Assembly: GCA_035995205.1 (NCBI GenBank)
Contig: DASYKS010000014.1
Location: forward strand, 127,311-191,310
DNA: 64,000 nucleotides
DNA from: DASYKS01 sp035995205
Lineage (GTDB): Bacteria > Acidobacteriota > Thermoanaerobaculia > Multivoradales > UBA5704
Direction: 5' to 3'
The position numbers and the translations under genes were made by a program. Below the pieces are notes generated by a model. That model did not search any database. It was not told the origin of the DNA and saw nothing but the letters and a program-made list of their open reading frames with translations. Shown here in pieces: positions 25,345 to 33,561 of the stretch. Position 1 is the stretch's first letter. Each line of letters begins with the position of its first letter.

Positions 25345-28300
25345 ATGCGCCCGTGCACCCGTTTTTGCTTTCCAATCCTCGTCGCCTCGATTTTGTCCCT
25401 CGGGTTCGCCTTTCCGGCCGCAGGGCAGGGACCGCGGCGCATCCAGCCGAGCGCCGCGGCGCAGATCTCGGTGATCCAACAGCTGAAGACGAGCCGGACG
25501 CCCGCCCAGGGCAAGATCGACTCGCGCCTCTTCCTGGGCATCCTCCACTTGGGCAACGACGCTCGCCTGGCGCCTTTGACCGAGTTTCGCTTTCTGCGCC
25601 CGGACCCGGACGGCAAGATCGCGGTAGACGTTCGGGCGAAGACCGCCGAGGGGATCAAGCCGATTCTCGCCCGGATCGTCCGGCTCGGCGGCGAGGTCAA
25701 AATGCACAGCCGGGTTTACCGCTCGGTGCGCGCGCGCCTGCCGATGAACCAGGTCGACAGCCTGGCGAGCCTCGCCGAGGTGCTTTTCATCCAGCCGGCC
25801 GTGCCGGCGTTCACCCATGCCGTCAACGTCTCCCAGGGGGACGTCACCCACCGAGCGGCCGAGGCGCGGACCTTTTTCGGCGTCCAGGGGCTCGGGGTCA
25901 AGATCTGCGTTCTCTCCGACGGCGTCGACTCGCTCAGCTTCGCCCAGGGAACCGGGGACCTACCGGCGGTCGACGTGCTGCCCGGCCAGGAAGGATTCGG
26001 CGACGAGGGGACCGCGATGCTCGAGATCGTCCACGATCTGGCGCCCGGCGCGGAGCTTGGTTTCGCCACCGCTTTTTCCGGCGAGACGTCGTTCGCCCAG
26101 AACATCCGCGACCTGCGTTTCGTCGCCGGTTGCGACGTGATCGTCGACGACGTGATTTACCTCGACGAATCGCCGTTCCAGGACAACGACGTGGCCGAGT
26201 CGGTCAACGTCGTAACCGCCGACGGCGCGCTGTACTTTTCTTCCGCGGGCAACGAGGGAAATTTGGACGACGCCACCTCCGGGACCTGGGAAGGGAACTT
26301 CAAGCCGAACGGTACGGTGCCGGCGGCTGGCACAGGCACGGCCCACGATTTCGGCGACGGCGGGCAGTCCAATTTCGTCACGGCGTTCGCGGACCGGGTC
26401 GTCTTGCATTGGACCGACCCGTTTTTTTCCGCCGCGAACGACTACGACATCTATGACATGGACGACGGGTTGACGAAGGTCTTCGACGCCTCGTTCAACA
26501 CCCAGGACGGCGTCGGCGGAGATGACATTCCCTTCGAGATCATGGGGTTTGCTTTCGTCGGCGAACGCCTGGTGGCGCTCCAATTCGCGGGCGCCGACCG
26601 CATGCTCAACATGATCGCCTTTCGCGGCGGTGTCGAGAACGCTACGAGCGGCACGACCCGTGGCCACAGCGCGGCGGTGAACGCGTTCAGCACCGCCGCG
26701 GTGGACGTTGCGACCGCGTTGCCCGGCCCGTTCGTCGGCGGCGCCGGAAATCCGGTCGAGACGTTCAGCTCGGACGGCCCGCGGCGGATCTTCTTCGACA
26801 ATGCGGGCAACTTGCTTCCGGGCGCGCCCCCGGGCGACTTTTCCGCGACCGGCGGCGTGGTACGGCAGAAGCCCGACCTCGCGGCGGCCGACGGCGTCTC
26901 GACCTCGGCTCCCGGCTTCGATCCGTTCTACGGCACCTCCGCCGCGGCGCCCCACGCGGCGGCGATCGCCGGCCTGGTCAAATCGGCGTTCCCGGCCTTC
27001 ACCCCGGCGCAGATCCGCACTGCGCTCTTGGGCTCGGCTTTAGACATCGAGGCCGCGGGGGTCGATCGCGACTCGGGGGCAGGCATCACGATGGCCTACG
27101 AAACGCTCGCGGCCCTTGGCGCCACACTACAGCCGGTCCTGGCGCTCGGCACGGTAACGCCTTCCGAGGCGGCAGGCGACGGCGATGCGTTCATCGAGCC
27201 CAACGAAGACTGGAACCTCTCGATTCAACTACAGAACATCGGCGGTGCTACCGCCACTGGAATCACCGCGGAGCTTTCGACCACCACGCCCGGAGTGCGC
27301 ATCGTCCGCGGCACCTCGGCGTACCCCGACCTTTCGATCGCTCCCCGCGGAACCGGCGTGATCAACGCCACCCCGTTCACTTTCACCCTGCTCGGAACGG
27401 CGCCCTGCGGCGGCGCGATCAACCTGCAACTCACCGTCACCTACTCCGGCGGCAACAACAGTTCGCAGACCTTCGACCTGCCGGCGCTGGAGACGGGAGC
27501 GCCGGGGCCGACCGTCACGATTCCCTACGGCGGTCCGGTGATACCGATCCCCGATGCCGGAGGGGGCACGGCGATCGCCGACCTGGCCGTCGGCGGGATC
27601 GGCGGCCGGATTCGCGACGTCGACTTCCGCTTCGACGGCTCGTTATGCACCGCGGACGAAGCGGCGACCACGGTCGGTTTGGACCATACCTATGTCTCCG
27701 ACCTCCAGATCCTGCTGATCTCGCCCACCGGAAGCGGAAACGCGATGATCCAGTTCGCCGGAGGCAGTGGCAACAATTTCTGCCAGACACTGCTCGACGA
27801 CGAGAGCGCGGGGCCGAGCATTGAAAGCACCTTCGACTTCGACGCGCCGTATACCGGCAGCTTTACTCCGGCCAACAGCCTGAGTATTTTTGACGGCGAG
27901 GATCCGAACGGCACCTGGCATCTTCAGGTGGACGATTTCGCCGGGGCGGACATCGGCAACATCCGCGCTTTCTCCCTGATCATTGCTCCGGTGGTCTGCA
28001 ACTCCCCGGCCCACGCGGCGAACGTCACCGCGACGAAGACCGCGAGCGGAACCGGCCAGCCCGGCAGCACGCTCACCTATACGATCGTTCTATCGAACAG
28101 CGGGACCGGGGCCGCGTTGGACAACGCGGGACCCGAATTCACCGACACCCTGCCCGCGAACCTCTCCCTGCCCAGCGCGGTCGCGACCTCGGGAACGATC
28201 ACCACGGGAGGCAACACGGTGGATTGGAACGGCGGGATCGTCGCGGGCGGGTCGGTCACGATCACGATCCAGGCGACGGTCCTCTCGGTTCCCGGACCGA

Positions 28301-28527
28301 TCGTCAACCAAGGCACGCTGGCGCTCGATCCAGCCCGCACCGGCTCCGCGACCGGAGCCGGCCTGACCGACGATCCGACACGGCCGGGAGCGAGCGATCC
28401 GACGGTGGTCGGCGGCGTCCCCCCGATCACCGAGATTCCGACCCTCTCGACGGTCGGCTTCGCGGTCCTCGCCGCGCTGCTCGCAGCGCTCGGGTTGACG
28501 ACCGTGCGTCGTCGTCGGCGCGTGTAG
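25345..28527 (+). CDS. IPTL-CTERM subtilisin-like (S8) protein with P-domain and DUF11
   Basis: 1060 residues; the start follows GGAGGT, with a signal peptide ending AAGQG. Order: prodomain (about 30-150), S8 domain (about 165-590), a DUF11-like beta segment, P-domain (about 720-885), DUF11 (about 890-985), then IPTLS, a membrane helix and RRRRR, an IPTL-CTERM sorting tail. Asp lies in VLSDGVD and the nucleophile in GTSAAAPHAAA, but the usual His block HGTxVA reads DEGTAML, with Glu at the His position. It is probably surface-anchored; activity is uncertain because of that residue. Confidence 0.88.
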   Translation: MRPCTRFCFPILVASILSLGFAFPAAGQGPRRIQPSAAAQISVIQQLKTSRTPAQGKIDSRLFLGILHLGNDARLAPLTEFRFLRPDPDGKIAVDVRAKTAEGIKPILARIVRLGGEVKMHSRVYRSVRARLPMNQVDSLASLAEVLFIQPAVPAFTHAVNVSQGDVTHRAAEARTFFGVQGLGVKICVLSDGVDSLSFAQGTGDLPAVDVLPGQEGFGDEGTAMLEIVHDLAPGAELGFATAFSGETSFAQNIRDLRFVAGCDVIVDDVIYLDESPFQDNDVAESVNVVTADGALYFSSAGNEGNLDDATSGTWEGNFKPNGTVPAAGTGTAHDFGDGGQSNFVTAFADRVVLHWTDPFFSAANDYDIYDMDDGLTKVFDASFNTQDGVGGDDIPFEIMGFAFVGERLVALQFAGADRMLNMIAFRGGVENATSGTTRGHSAAVNAFSTAAVDVATALPGPFVGGAGNPVETFSSDGPRRIFFDNAGNLLPGAPPGDFSATGGVVRQKPDLAAADGVSTSAPGFDPFYGTSAAAPHAAAIAGLVKSAFPAFTPAQIRTALLGSALDIEAAGVDRDSGAGITMAYETLAALGATLQPVLALGTVTPSEAAGDGDAFIEPNEDWNLSIQLQNIGGATATGITAELSTTTPGVRIVRGTSAYPDLSIAPRGTGVINATPFTFTLLGTAPCGGAINLQLTVTYSGGNNSSQTFDLPALETGAPGPTVTIPYGGPVIPIPDAGGGTAIADLAVGGIGGRIRDVDFRFDGSLCTADEAATTVGLDHTYVSDLQILLISPTGSGNAMIQFAGGSGNNFCQTLLDDESAGPSIESTFDFDAPYTGSFTPANSLSIFDGEDPNGTWHLQVDDFAGADIGNIRAFSLIIAPVVCNSPAHAANVTATKTASGTGQPGSTLTYTIVLSNSGTGAALDNAGPEFTDTLPANLSLPSAVATSGTITTGGNTVDWNGGIVAGGSVTITIQATVLSVPGPIVNQGTLALDPARTGSATGAGLTDDPTRPGASDPTVVGGVPPITEIPTLSTVGFAVLAALLAALGLTTVRRRRRV

Positions 28528-28542
28528 CGAGTCGTGGCGGCA

Positions 28543-28571
28543 AGGGGCGGCTCCGCGAGGGGCCGCCCTTT
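28543..28571 (+). terminator. Terminator after the subtilase gene
   Basis: Stem GGGCGGC (28545-28551) / GCCGCCC (28562-28568) with a 10-base loop, followed by TTTCTT. Confidence 0.65.
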
Positions 28572-28622
28572 CTTCCTGGGATTTAGGATGGCGTGTCCGT
28601 CTACCTTCTTCGGAGGAGAGAC

Positions 28623-29579
28623 ATGAGCGCCAGAGTCCTGAAATCCCTGTTCCTCACCTTTGTGGTTGCGGGGGCCACGCGAGCGCAGGAGCCCCCGACC
28701 GCCCCGGCGGAAATCAAATATCCCGGAACCTGCGAGGCCTCGGCCGCCGTAATGCTCGAGCCGGGGCTGTTCATCGTCGGGGACGACGACCAGAAGGATC
28801 TCCGGATCTACAAGAAAGACACGCCCGGCGACCCTGAGATCGTGAAGATCTCCGACCTGCCCGGCCTCAAGAAGAAAGCAGACCTGGAAGGCGCGGCGCG
28901 CATCGGCGACGCGATCTACTGGACCGGCTCGCACAGCCGGAAGAACAAAGGCGAGGAGGATCTCGACCGGCACCGCCTCTTCGCGATCACGGTCAAGGCC
29001 GGAAGTCACGTGGTGGCGGCGGTCGGCAAGCCCTATCTCACCTTGATCGAAGATCTCCAGAAGGACAGCCGCTACGCGCCCCTCCATTTGATCGATGCAG
29101 CGAAGCTCCCTCCGGGGACTCCGGGCGGGTTGAACATCGAAGGGCTGGCCGCCACGCCGGAGGGGGCGCTGCTGATCGGCTTCCGCAATCCCATCCCGAA
29201 AAAGAAAGCGCTGATCGCGACCTTGAAAAACCCGTTGCAGGTGCTTTCCGGCGCGAAGCCCACCTTCGGTGCCCCCATTCAGATTGACCTGGGAGGGCTC
29301 GGTATCCGCAGCTTGGAGTACTGGCCGGAGAGCAAAGGGTACGTGATTATCGCCGGCACCTCCGCGGACGGAGGAACCTTCCAAGCCTTTGGTTGGACCG
29401 GTAAGGCGAGCGGCAAACCGAAGCCGATCGCGAACGCCGACCTGGGCACGCTGGTGCCCGAGGCGGTCTTCTTCGATCCCGCCGCCCCAAAGGAGCTGTT
29501 CATCCTGAGCGACGATGGAGACTTCTGCCCCGATCCTCCCGCGTTTCGCAGCCGGCGGGTCAAGCTGGCGGTCGAGTAG
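28623..29579 (+). CDS. DUF3616 exported protein
   Basis: 318 residues; the start follows GGAGGAG, with a signal peptide ending near GATRAQ. The DUF3616 domain has LFIVGDDDQKDLRIYKKD near its start, LEGAARIGDAIYWTGSHSR, LNIEGLAATPEGALLIGFRN and a final ELFILSDDGDF. The spacing of these strand pairs suggests a beta-propeller-like fold. The function is unknown. It is the last gene before a non-coding stretch with the second repeat array. Confidence 0.82.
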   Translation: MSARVLKSLFLTFVVAGATRAQEPPTAPAEIKYPGTCEASAAVMLEPGLFIVGDDDQKDLRIYKKDTPGDPEIVKISDLPGLKKKADLEGAARIGDAIYWTGSHSRKNKGEEDLDRHRLFAITVKAGSHVVAAVGKPYLTLIEDLQKDSRYAPLHLIDAAKLPPGTPGGLNIEGLAATPEGALLIGFRNPIPKKKALIATLKNPLQVLSGAKPTFGAPIQIDLGGLGIRSLEYWPESKGYVIIAGTSADGGTFQAFGWTGKASGKPKPIANADLGTLVPEAVFFDPAAPKELFILSDDGDFCPDPPAFRSRRVKLAVE

Positions 29580-29591
29580 GTTGGCCTTGAG

Positions 29592-29613
29592 GAGGCGAAA
29601 ATTCTTTCGCCTC
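29592..29613 (+). terminator. Hairpin after the DUF3616 gene
   Basis: GAGGCGAAA (29592-29600), loop ATTC, TTTCGCCTC (29605-29613) form a perfect 9-bp hairpin directly after the stop codon. No U-run follows, so it may be a processing or attenuating hairpin. Confidence 0.45.
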
Positions 29614-29635
29614 AAGCCTATAGGATTCCGGGGCG

Positions 29636-29840
29636 CGCGGCGCCTACCGCTATCGTGGAAAAATAACGGCCACGGCCTCGCGATTACGGTGATCGCGAAG
29701 GAATCTACCGCTATCGCGCCGCGATCACGGTAATCGCGGCGGCGTTCACCGTAATTCCGGCGCGATTGTCACGATTGGAGAAGAATTACGGTGGTTGAAA
29801 GCGCACTCGCGGTAATTGCGTGCCGATTACCGTAATCGCG
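29636..29840. repeat. Array of about ten palindromic 20-21-bp units
   Basis: The central ACGG/ACCG-type tetramers fall near 29646, 29666, 29686, 29707, 29727, 29748, 29769, 29788, 29809 and 29829, a step of 20-21 bases. The best units (29678-29698, 29720-29740, 29821-29842) approach the palindrome CGCGATTACCGTAATCGCG. Flanking DNA from 29843 to 30028 shows no gene I can support, so 29580-30028 is a non-coding region whose main content is this array. Confidence 0.7.
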
Positions 29841-30028
29841 AGGCGTTGGCGACCTCAAAACCACCGTCATCCCTGCAACTTGGCAACGGTCGGCGTTGTG
29901 ATCCGGTGACGCTCGTCAATTCGCGATTAAGGCTATCGAGAGACGAGGAGTACGTTCACGGCGCGCCCGAATGGGTCAAAAGAACTATTTTCTGCGAGGG
30001 CTATTATCAACCTGGGATGGTCGAGTTG

Positions 30029-30228
30029 TCAAGATTTGTATCGAGTGTCAGGCGGTGTGATTGCCGGCCGACGCACGGTTCCGCTTTTCCAGAAGGCTGC
30101 GACCGCGGCGGCATCGTTCGGGTCATAGGGGCAGTCCGGGTCGATAACCCCCTCTGGGGCCTTCTCAACCGCAGCCTCGATCTCCTCGGGGCTGTTGGGG
30201 AAGGCCTTGAAGGATGATCATGGTTCAT
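30029..30228 (-). pseudogene. Small third gene of the XRE/PIN-like locus, frameshifted
   Basis: The ATG at 30228 overlaps the stop of the PIN-like gene, the usual coupling, and starts MNHDHP. The protein-like frame (AFPNSPEEIEAAVEKAPEGV, then IDPDCPYDPNDAAAVAAFW) is one base out of register: adding one C in the ATCC run after codon 5 would join the two into a ~65-residue acidic protein. I do not recognise the family. The frameshift may be a real mutation or a sequencing error. Confidence 0.5.
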
Positions 30229-30800
30229 TTCGAATTGCCTCCAAGAAGCTTGGTCCACCAGTCGAAATGTGGTGCCCCGCGGTGCGGGACGAATTTTGCT
30301 CGATCGCGGATCGCGCGGAGCATTCGGCGGACCTCCAAGTCGGTCCATCGGTTGCCCTCCAATGACTCGAAGAGGATCTCCGGGGATTGGAGGGTAGGAA
30401 CTTCCGGGGCCGTGCGTGCGAGCAGGGCGAGGGCCTTCTTGTCGTCCGTTGCCACGCCTCCCTGGCGTCCGACGGCCAGTGCGCACGCATTGGCCTCGCC
30501 TTGATCGAGAAGCTCGCCGAAGCGGAGGCGCTCTTTGATCTCGATCGGCGACTCAATATCGAGGATCTCAACGCCGGTTTCGGCGCGGATTTCGGCCACA
30601 GTGATAGGCCGCTGTACCTCCCCGTGACTCCCCCTTTTCACGCCGAGACGGAGGACTTCGTTCTCGGCGACGAAGCGCGGAACGGCCCAACGGTAGGGCA
30701 ATGCCTCCAGAATTTCGCCGGCACGCTCGGTCGTAAGCAGGTTGATCAGGCAGCAGGCATCGAGCAGAAACAGCCGGCCTTCGGGTATCGCTCGGGGCAC
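30225..30800 (-). CDS. PIN-like domain protein
   Basis: 191 residues. The PIN-type acidic residues are visible: Asp in FLLDACCLINLL at the N-terminus, Glu in LDQGEANACALAVGR, and Asp pair in GGVATDDKKALALL. It is longer than VapC (about 130) because of a C-terminal helical extension (TDLEVRRMLRAIRDRAKF). It follows the XRE-ImmA/IrrE-like gene by 13 bases. PIN domains are RNases, so this is the likely toxic or effector part of the locus. Confidence 0.75.
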   Translation of the reverse strand: MPRAIPEGRLFLLDACCLINLLTTERAGEILEALPYRWAVPRFVAENEVLRLGVKRGSHGEVQRPITVAEIRAETGVEILDIESPIEIKERLRFGELLDQGEANACALAVGRQGGVATDDKKALALLARTAPEVPTLQSPEILFESLEGNRWTDLEVRRMLRAIRDRAKFVPHRGAPHFDWWTKLLGGNSK

Positions 30801-30813
30801 GGTTTAGGTTGCC

Positions 30814-32028
30814 TCAGCGGCTGGCGACACGCAAAAGGGGAGCGCTCCAATCGACCAGGTCTGCGGTTGCTCCTTCTTCGGTCGAGAGCCCCTGTACTCG
30901 CTCGATGATCTCGCGAGCGCTGATGCGATCCGTGCGAAGCATCTGCGCTAGCTGCCCTTCGGACAATTCGGCTCTCTGCCAGGCTTCAACGGCGAGAGAC
31001 ACGTACCGCGGAGGGAGGGCCTCTTCGCGCCTGGCCTGAGATGGAGGCCCCAACGGGTACTCAGTCTCTCGTACTTGGAATCCCTCCTGCCGCAACCGAT
31101 CCCAAGTACCCGCCGGAATCAGCCGCTCATTGGCCAGCCGTCGGGTCATCGCCTCGACGGACACGAAATAGAAGCTCGCCAAGCGGTACAGGTCGCCGCG
31201 GGTCACCGCTCCTTTTCGCTCTCTCTGAAGCTCCAGGTACCTCTTGCGAAGTCCCTCGGAAGGCATCAAGAAAGAGCGAGAAAAGGCCTCCGCAAATCGC
31301 TCCGCGCGAGATCGTCGTTCGCCTTGTTCGAAGGTGAGGATCTCTGGATGAAACCGATCGGTGAGGAAATGCCCATACTCTTGCGCCAAGGAAAGAGCCC
31401 GCCGCTCCTGGGCGTGGTGTCGGTTGACGGCGATGCAGGCTCCCAAGTCCTCGGTGTAGGCGAACATCCCGGCGACCCGCGACGGCAATTCCGGTTGGAA
31501 AACTCGAATTCCAACGTCGTTCTCCAGGATGTCCCGAAGGGTTGGGAGCGGGCCATCGCCCAGCCCGAGGCGGTTGCGCTCGGAGCAGGCCACGTCCTCA
31601 CCCGCCAACTCAGGATCGAGGCCTTCGATCTCATACTGTGGCGGGTAGCGACGGCGCAGAGGCGCCTGACAGATCTCCTCCAGACGGACGTAATCTTCGG
31701 CGAGGCGCTCGAAAACCTCAATTGAAGTAATTAGCTCTGCATCGACAGGGCCCGAAGCCATCGACGCTCGAAGCTGGACCGCGAATCCCTCCGGTGGCGC
31801 CCCTCTCTGCAGCAGCTCCCAAAGCTGTCGTTCGTAGAGGGCTCCCAGGCGCATCAGTTCCTCAGGGCGAATCCGCCGTTCACCCTTCTCGATCGCCACG
31901 AGGGTCGTGCGAGCCACCCCCAGCTGGTCCGCGACCTGTTGCTGCGTCCAGTCGCGGGCCTCCCGGGCTTGGCGCAAGCGAGCGCCGAGGAAACGCGGAT
32001 CGATCTCTGCCAGGGGATCGCTGCTCAT
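30814..32028 (-). CDS. XRE regulator fused to an ImmA/IrrE-type peptidase domain
   Basis: 404 residues. The N-terminal XRE helix-turn-helix is ARLRQAREARDWTQQQVADQ with VARTTLVAIEKGERR. The central ImmA/IrrE (COG2856) domain contains LSLAQEYGHFLTDRFHP; the canonical zinc site HExxH reads QEYGH, so the first His is Gln. The C-terminal region resembles the family's second helical half (RLANERLIPAGTWDRLRQEG). The ATG at 32028 is chosen over an upstream GTG because it is preceded by CTGGAG and begins close to the HTH. It probably represses the operon and controls the PIN-like protein. Confidence 0.82.
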   Translation of the reverse strand: MSSDPLAEIDPRFLGARLRQAREARDWTQQQVADQLGVARTTLVAIEKGERRIRPEELMRLGALYERQLWELLQRGAPPEGFAVQLRASMASGPVDAELITSIEVFERLAEDYVRLEEICQAPLRRRYPPQYEIEGLDPELAGEDVACSERNRLGLGDGPLPTLRDILENDVGIRVFQPELPSRVAGMFAYTEDLGACIAVNRHHAQERRALSLAQEYGHFLTDRFHPEILTFEQGERRSRAERFAEAFSRSFLMPSEGLRKRYLELQRERKGAVTRGDLYRLASFYFVSVEAMTRRLANERLIPAGTWDRLRQEGFQVRETEYPLGPPSQARREEALPPRYVSLAVEAWQRAELSEGQLAQMLRTDRISAREIIERVQGLSTEEGATADLVDWSAPLLRVASR

Positions 32029-32193
32029 GAGGCTCCAGTTCGCGCGGTCATGAGCGCCGAAGACCACCTCTGAGATCGGCACAGTTGGCACTCTAACCTG
32101 ATGTAAGACTGCGCCTAGGTGCCGACAATGTCAAGTCTCGCGGGCTAATGGGCGTGGAATGTCAGGCAAATGCCCGGGGACGCCTCGGCGCCT

Positions 32194-32206
32194 TATACTT
32201 CGCCCA
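32194..32206 (+). promoter_or_regulatory. Probable -10 element for a leaderless Uma2 transcript
   Basis: TATACT (32194-32199) lies six bases before the ATG at 32206, so transcription should begin at or beside the start codon. The other Uma2 gene has TATACT seven bases before its ATG. Confidence 0.45.
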
Positions 32207-32775
32207 TGGCCGAGCCTCTTCGCTCCCTGCCGTTCACGTACGACGACTTCCTCCTCCTGCCGGAGGACAGCCCGCAGTGCGAGCTGCTCGAGGGGGAGCT
32301 GCTGATGACGCCCGCGCCCACCGTGACGCACCAGACTCTGGTCGGGCGGCTTTTCGCGACGATCTTCAATTTCCTTGCGACTTCCCCGATCGGGAAGGTG
32401 CTCTTCGCTCCCACGGACGTCGTCCTTTCGAAGACGACGGTCGTTCAGCCCGACCTCCTGTTCGTCGCCCAGGAGCATCAGGACCGCATAGCCGAGGATG
32501 GCGTTCACGGTCCCCCCGATCTGGTGATCGAGATCCTCTCCACAGGCTCGCGTTATCGCGACGAGGTGACGAAGCCTCGGCTGTATGCGCAGTTCGACAT
32601 TCCCGAGTACTGGATCGTCGATCCGTTCCGGGAGGTGATGCAGGTGTATTGGCTGGAGGGCGATCGCTACAGGAAGGTCGTGGACCTCTCCGCTGCAGCC
32701 GGCGATCACCTGACTTCGTTGCGTCTGCCAGGGCTGGCGATCGATCTTGCCGGGCTTTTTGGGCAAGGTGGTTGA
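32206..32775 (+). CDS. Uma2 family endonuclease-like protein (DUF820), copy 1
   Basis: 189 residues with the Uma2 signature: YDDFLLLPEDSPQCELLEGE, VLSKTTVVQPDLLFVAQEHQ, then GPPDLVIEILSTGSRYRDEV and FDIPEYWIVDPF. The fold is PD-(D/E)XK nuclease-like, with candidate metal residues in VQPDL and PDLVIEI. Uma2 genes are very abundant in cyanobacteria and Acidobacteriota; nuclease activity is presumed and the role is unknown. The internal ATG at 32206 is preferred because the TATACT box sits just before it. Confidence 0.82.
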   Translation: MAEPLRSLPFTYDDFLLLPEDSPQCELLEGELLMTPAPTVTHQTLVGRLFATIFNFLATSPIGKVLFAPTDVVLSKTTVVQPDLLFVAQEHQDRIAEDGVHGPPDLVIEILSTGSRYRDEVTKPRLYAQFDIPEYWIVDPFREVMQVYWLEGDRYRKVVDLSAAAGDHLTSLRLPGLAIDLAGLFGQGG

Positions 32776-32879
32776 GAATTTTGGAGTGAGGTGAACCCGC
32801 TCCGCAGTGCCGTCTAGCCTGCCGGAGGACTTGACGCGAGCGACTGGATCGGTACATACTTCCTGTACGGACAAATGCC

Positions 32880-33161
32880 ATGGATACGACCTACACCCAC
32901 GCTCGAGCACATTTTGCATCTCTCTGTGACCATGCGGTTTCCACGTTGGAACCGGTGGTCATCCATCGTCGAGGAGCCGAAGATGTCGCTCTCGTCTCGG
33001 CTTCCGAGCTCCGGAGCCTGGAGCTGACTCTTCACGAGCTTCGCTCGCCGCGCAATGCCGCCCGACTCCTTTCTGCTCTCGCAAGAGCGATGTCCCGAGA
33101 GACCGAACCGCAGGCGGTAGAGTCCCTACGGGAGGAATTTGACCTGGAGAAGGCGAAGTAG
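32880..33161 (+). CDS. yefM: YefM/Phd-family antitoxin
   Basis: 93 residues with the Phd/YefM N-terminal fold: YTHARAHFASLCDHAVST, PVVIHRRGAEDVALVSASEL and the helix SLELTLHELRSPRNAARLL. The acidic C-terminal tail (VESLREEFDLEK) should wrap the toxin. It is followed after three bases by YoeB, so this is a complete YefM-YoeB module that probably represses itself. Confidence 0.88.
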   Translation: MDTTYTHARAHFASLCDHAVSTLEPVVIHRRGAEDVALVSASELRSLELTLHELRSPRNAARLLSALARAMSRETEPQAVESLREEFDLEKAK

Positions 33162-33164
33162 TTC

Positions 33165-33431
33165 GTGCCTTCATCGCGGGTCTCCGTCTTCGAGGTGGAA
33201 TTTCGGGAAGATCTTCGCCATTGGATCGAGGCCGAGCGACGCGTGGCACTCCGCCTCTTGGATATCGTCGAATCCGTTATGCGGGATCCCTTTCAAGGGA
33301 TTGGCAAGCCCGAGCCGCTCAAGCACCTCGGTCCAGGCATCTGGTCACGGCGGCTCACTCAGGAACATCGCCTGGTCTATTTGGTGAAGCACGAGACCAT
33401 CTACTTCCTCAAGGCCCGCTACCATTATTGA
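33165..33431 (+). CDS. yoeB: YoeB-family ribosome-dependent mRNA interferase toxin
   Basis: 88 residues with a GTG start. YoeB features are complete: PFQGIGKPEPLKHL, WSRRLTQEHRLVYLV and the terminal ARYHY that carries the catalytic His/Tyr. The glutamate, arginine and histidine expected in the active site are all present, so the toxin looks active. Spacing from yefM is three bases. Confidence 0.92.
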   Translation: MPSSRVSVFEVEFREDLRHWIEAERRVALRLLDIVESVMRDPFQGIGKPEPLKHLGPGIWSRRLTQEHRLVYLVKHETIYFLKARYHY

Positions 33432-33561
33432 GCCCCAGATTCCCCCAATGCCCGGTGCCCCGCCCCCGAACCGGATAGAATCCCCCCCCCACCGACGCGC
33501 CGATCCGGATGCCGCGGGTCCCGTCCTGACTACGTCCCCCAATTAGCCCGAGGAGCACCCC

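Noticed and set aside
29816..30217. 133-codon plus-strand open frame
   Set aside because: It begins inside the palindromic array, has no ribosome site, and overlaps a better protein-like minus-strand frame.
33482..33490. Run of nine C as a phase-variable promoter tract
   Set aside because: It lies before the SPFH gene but outside a convincing -35/-10 spacer. A single tract is weak evidence.
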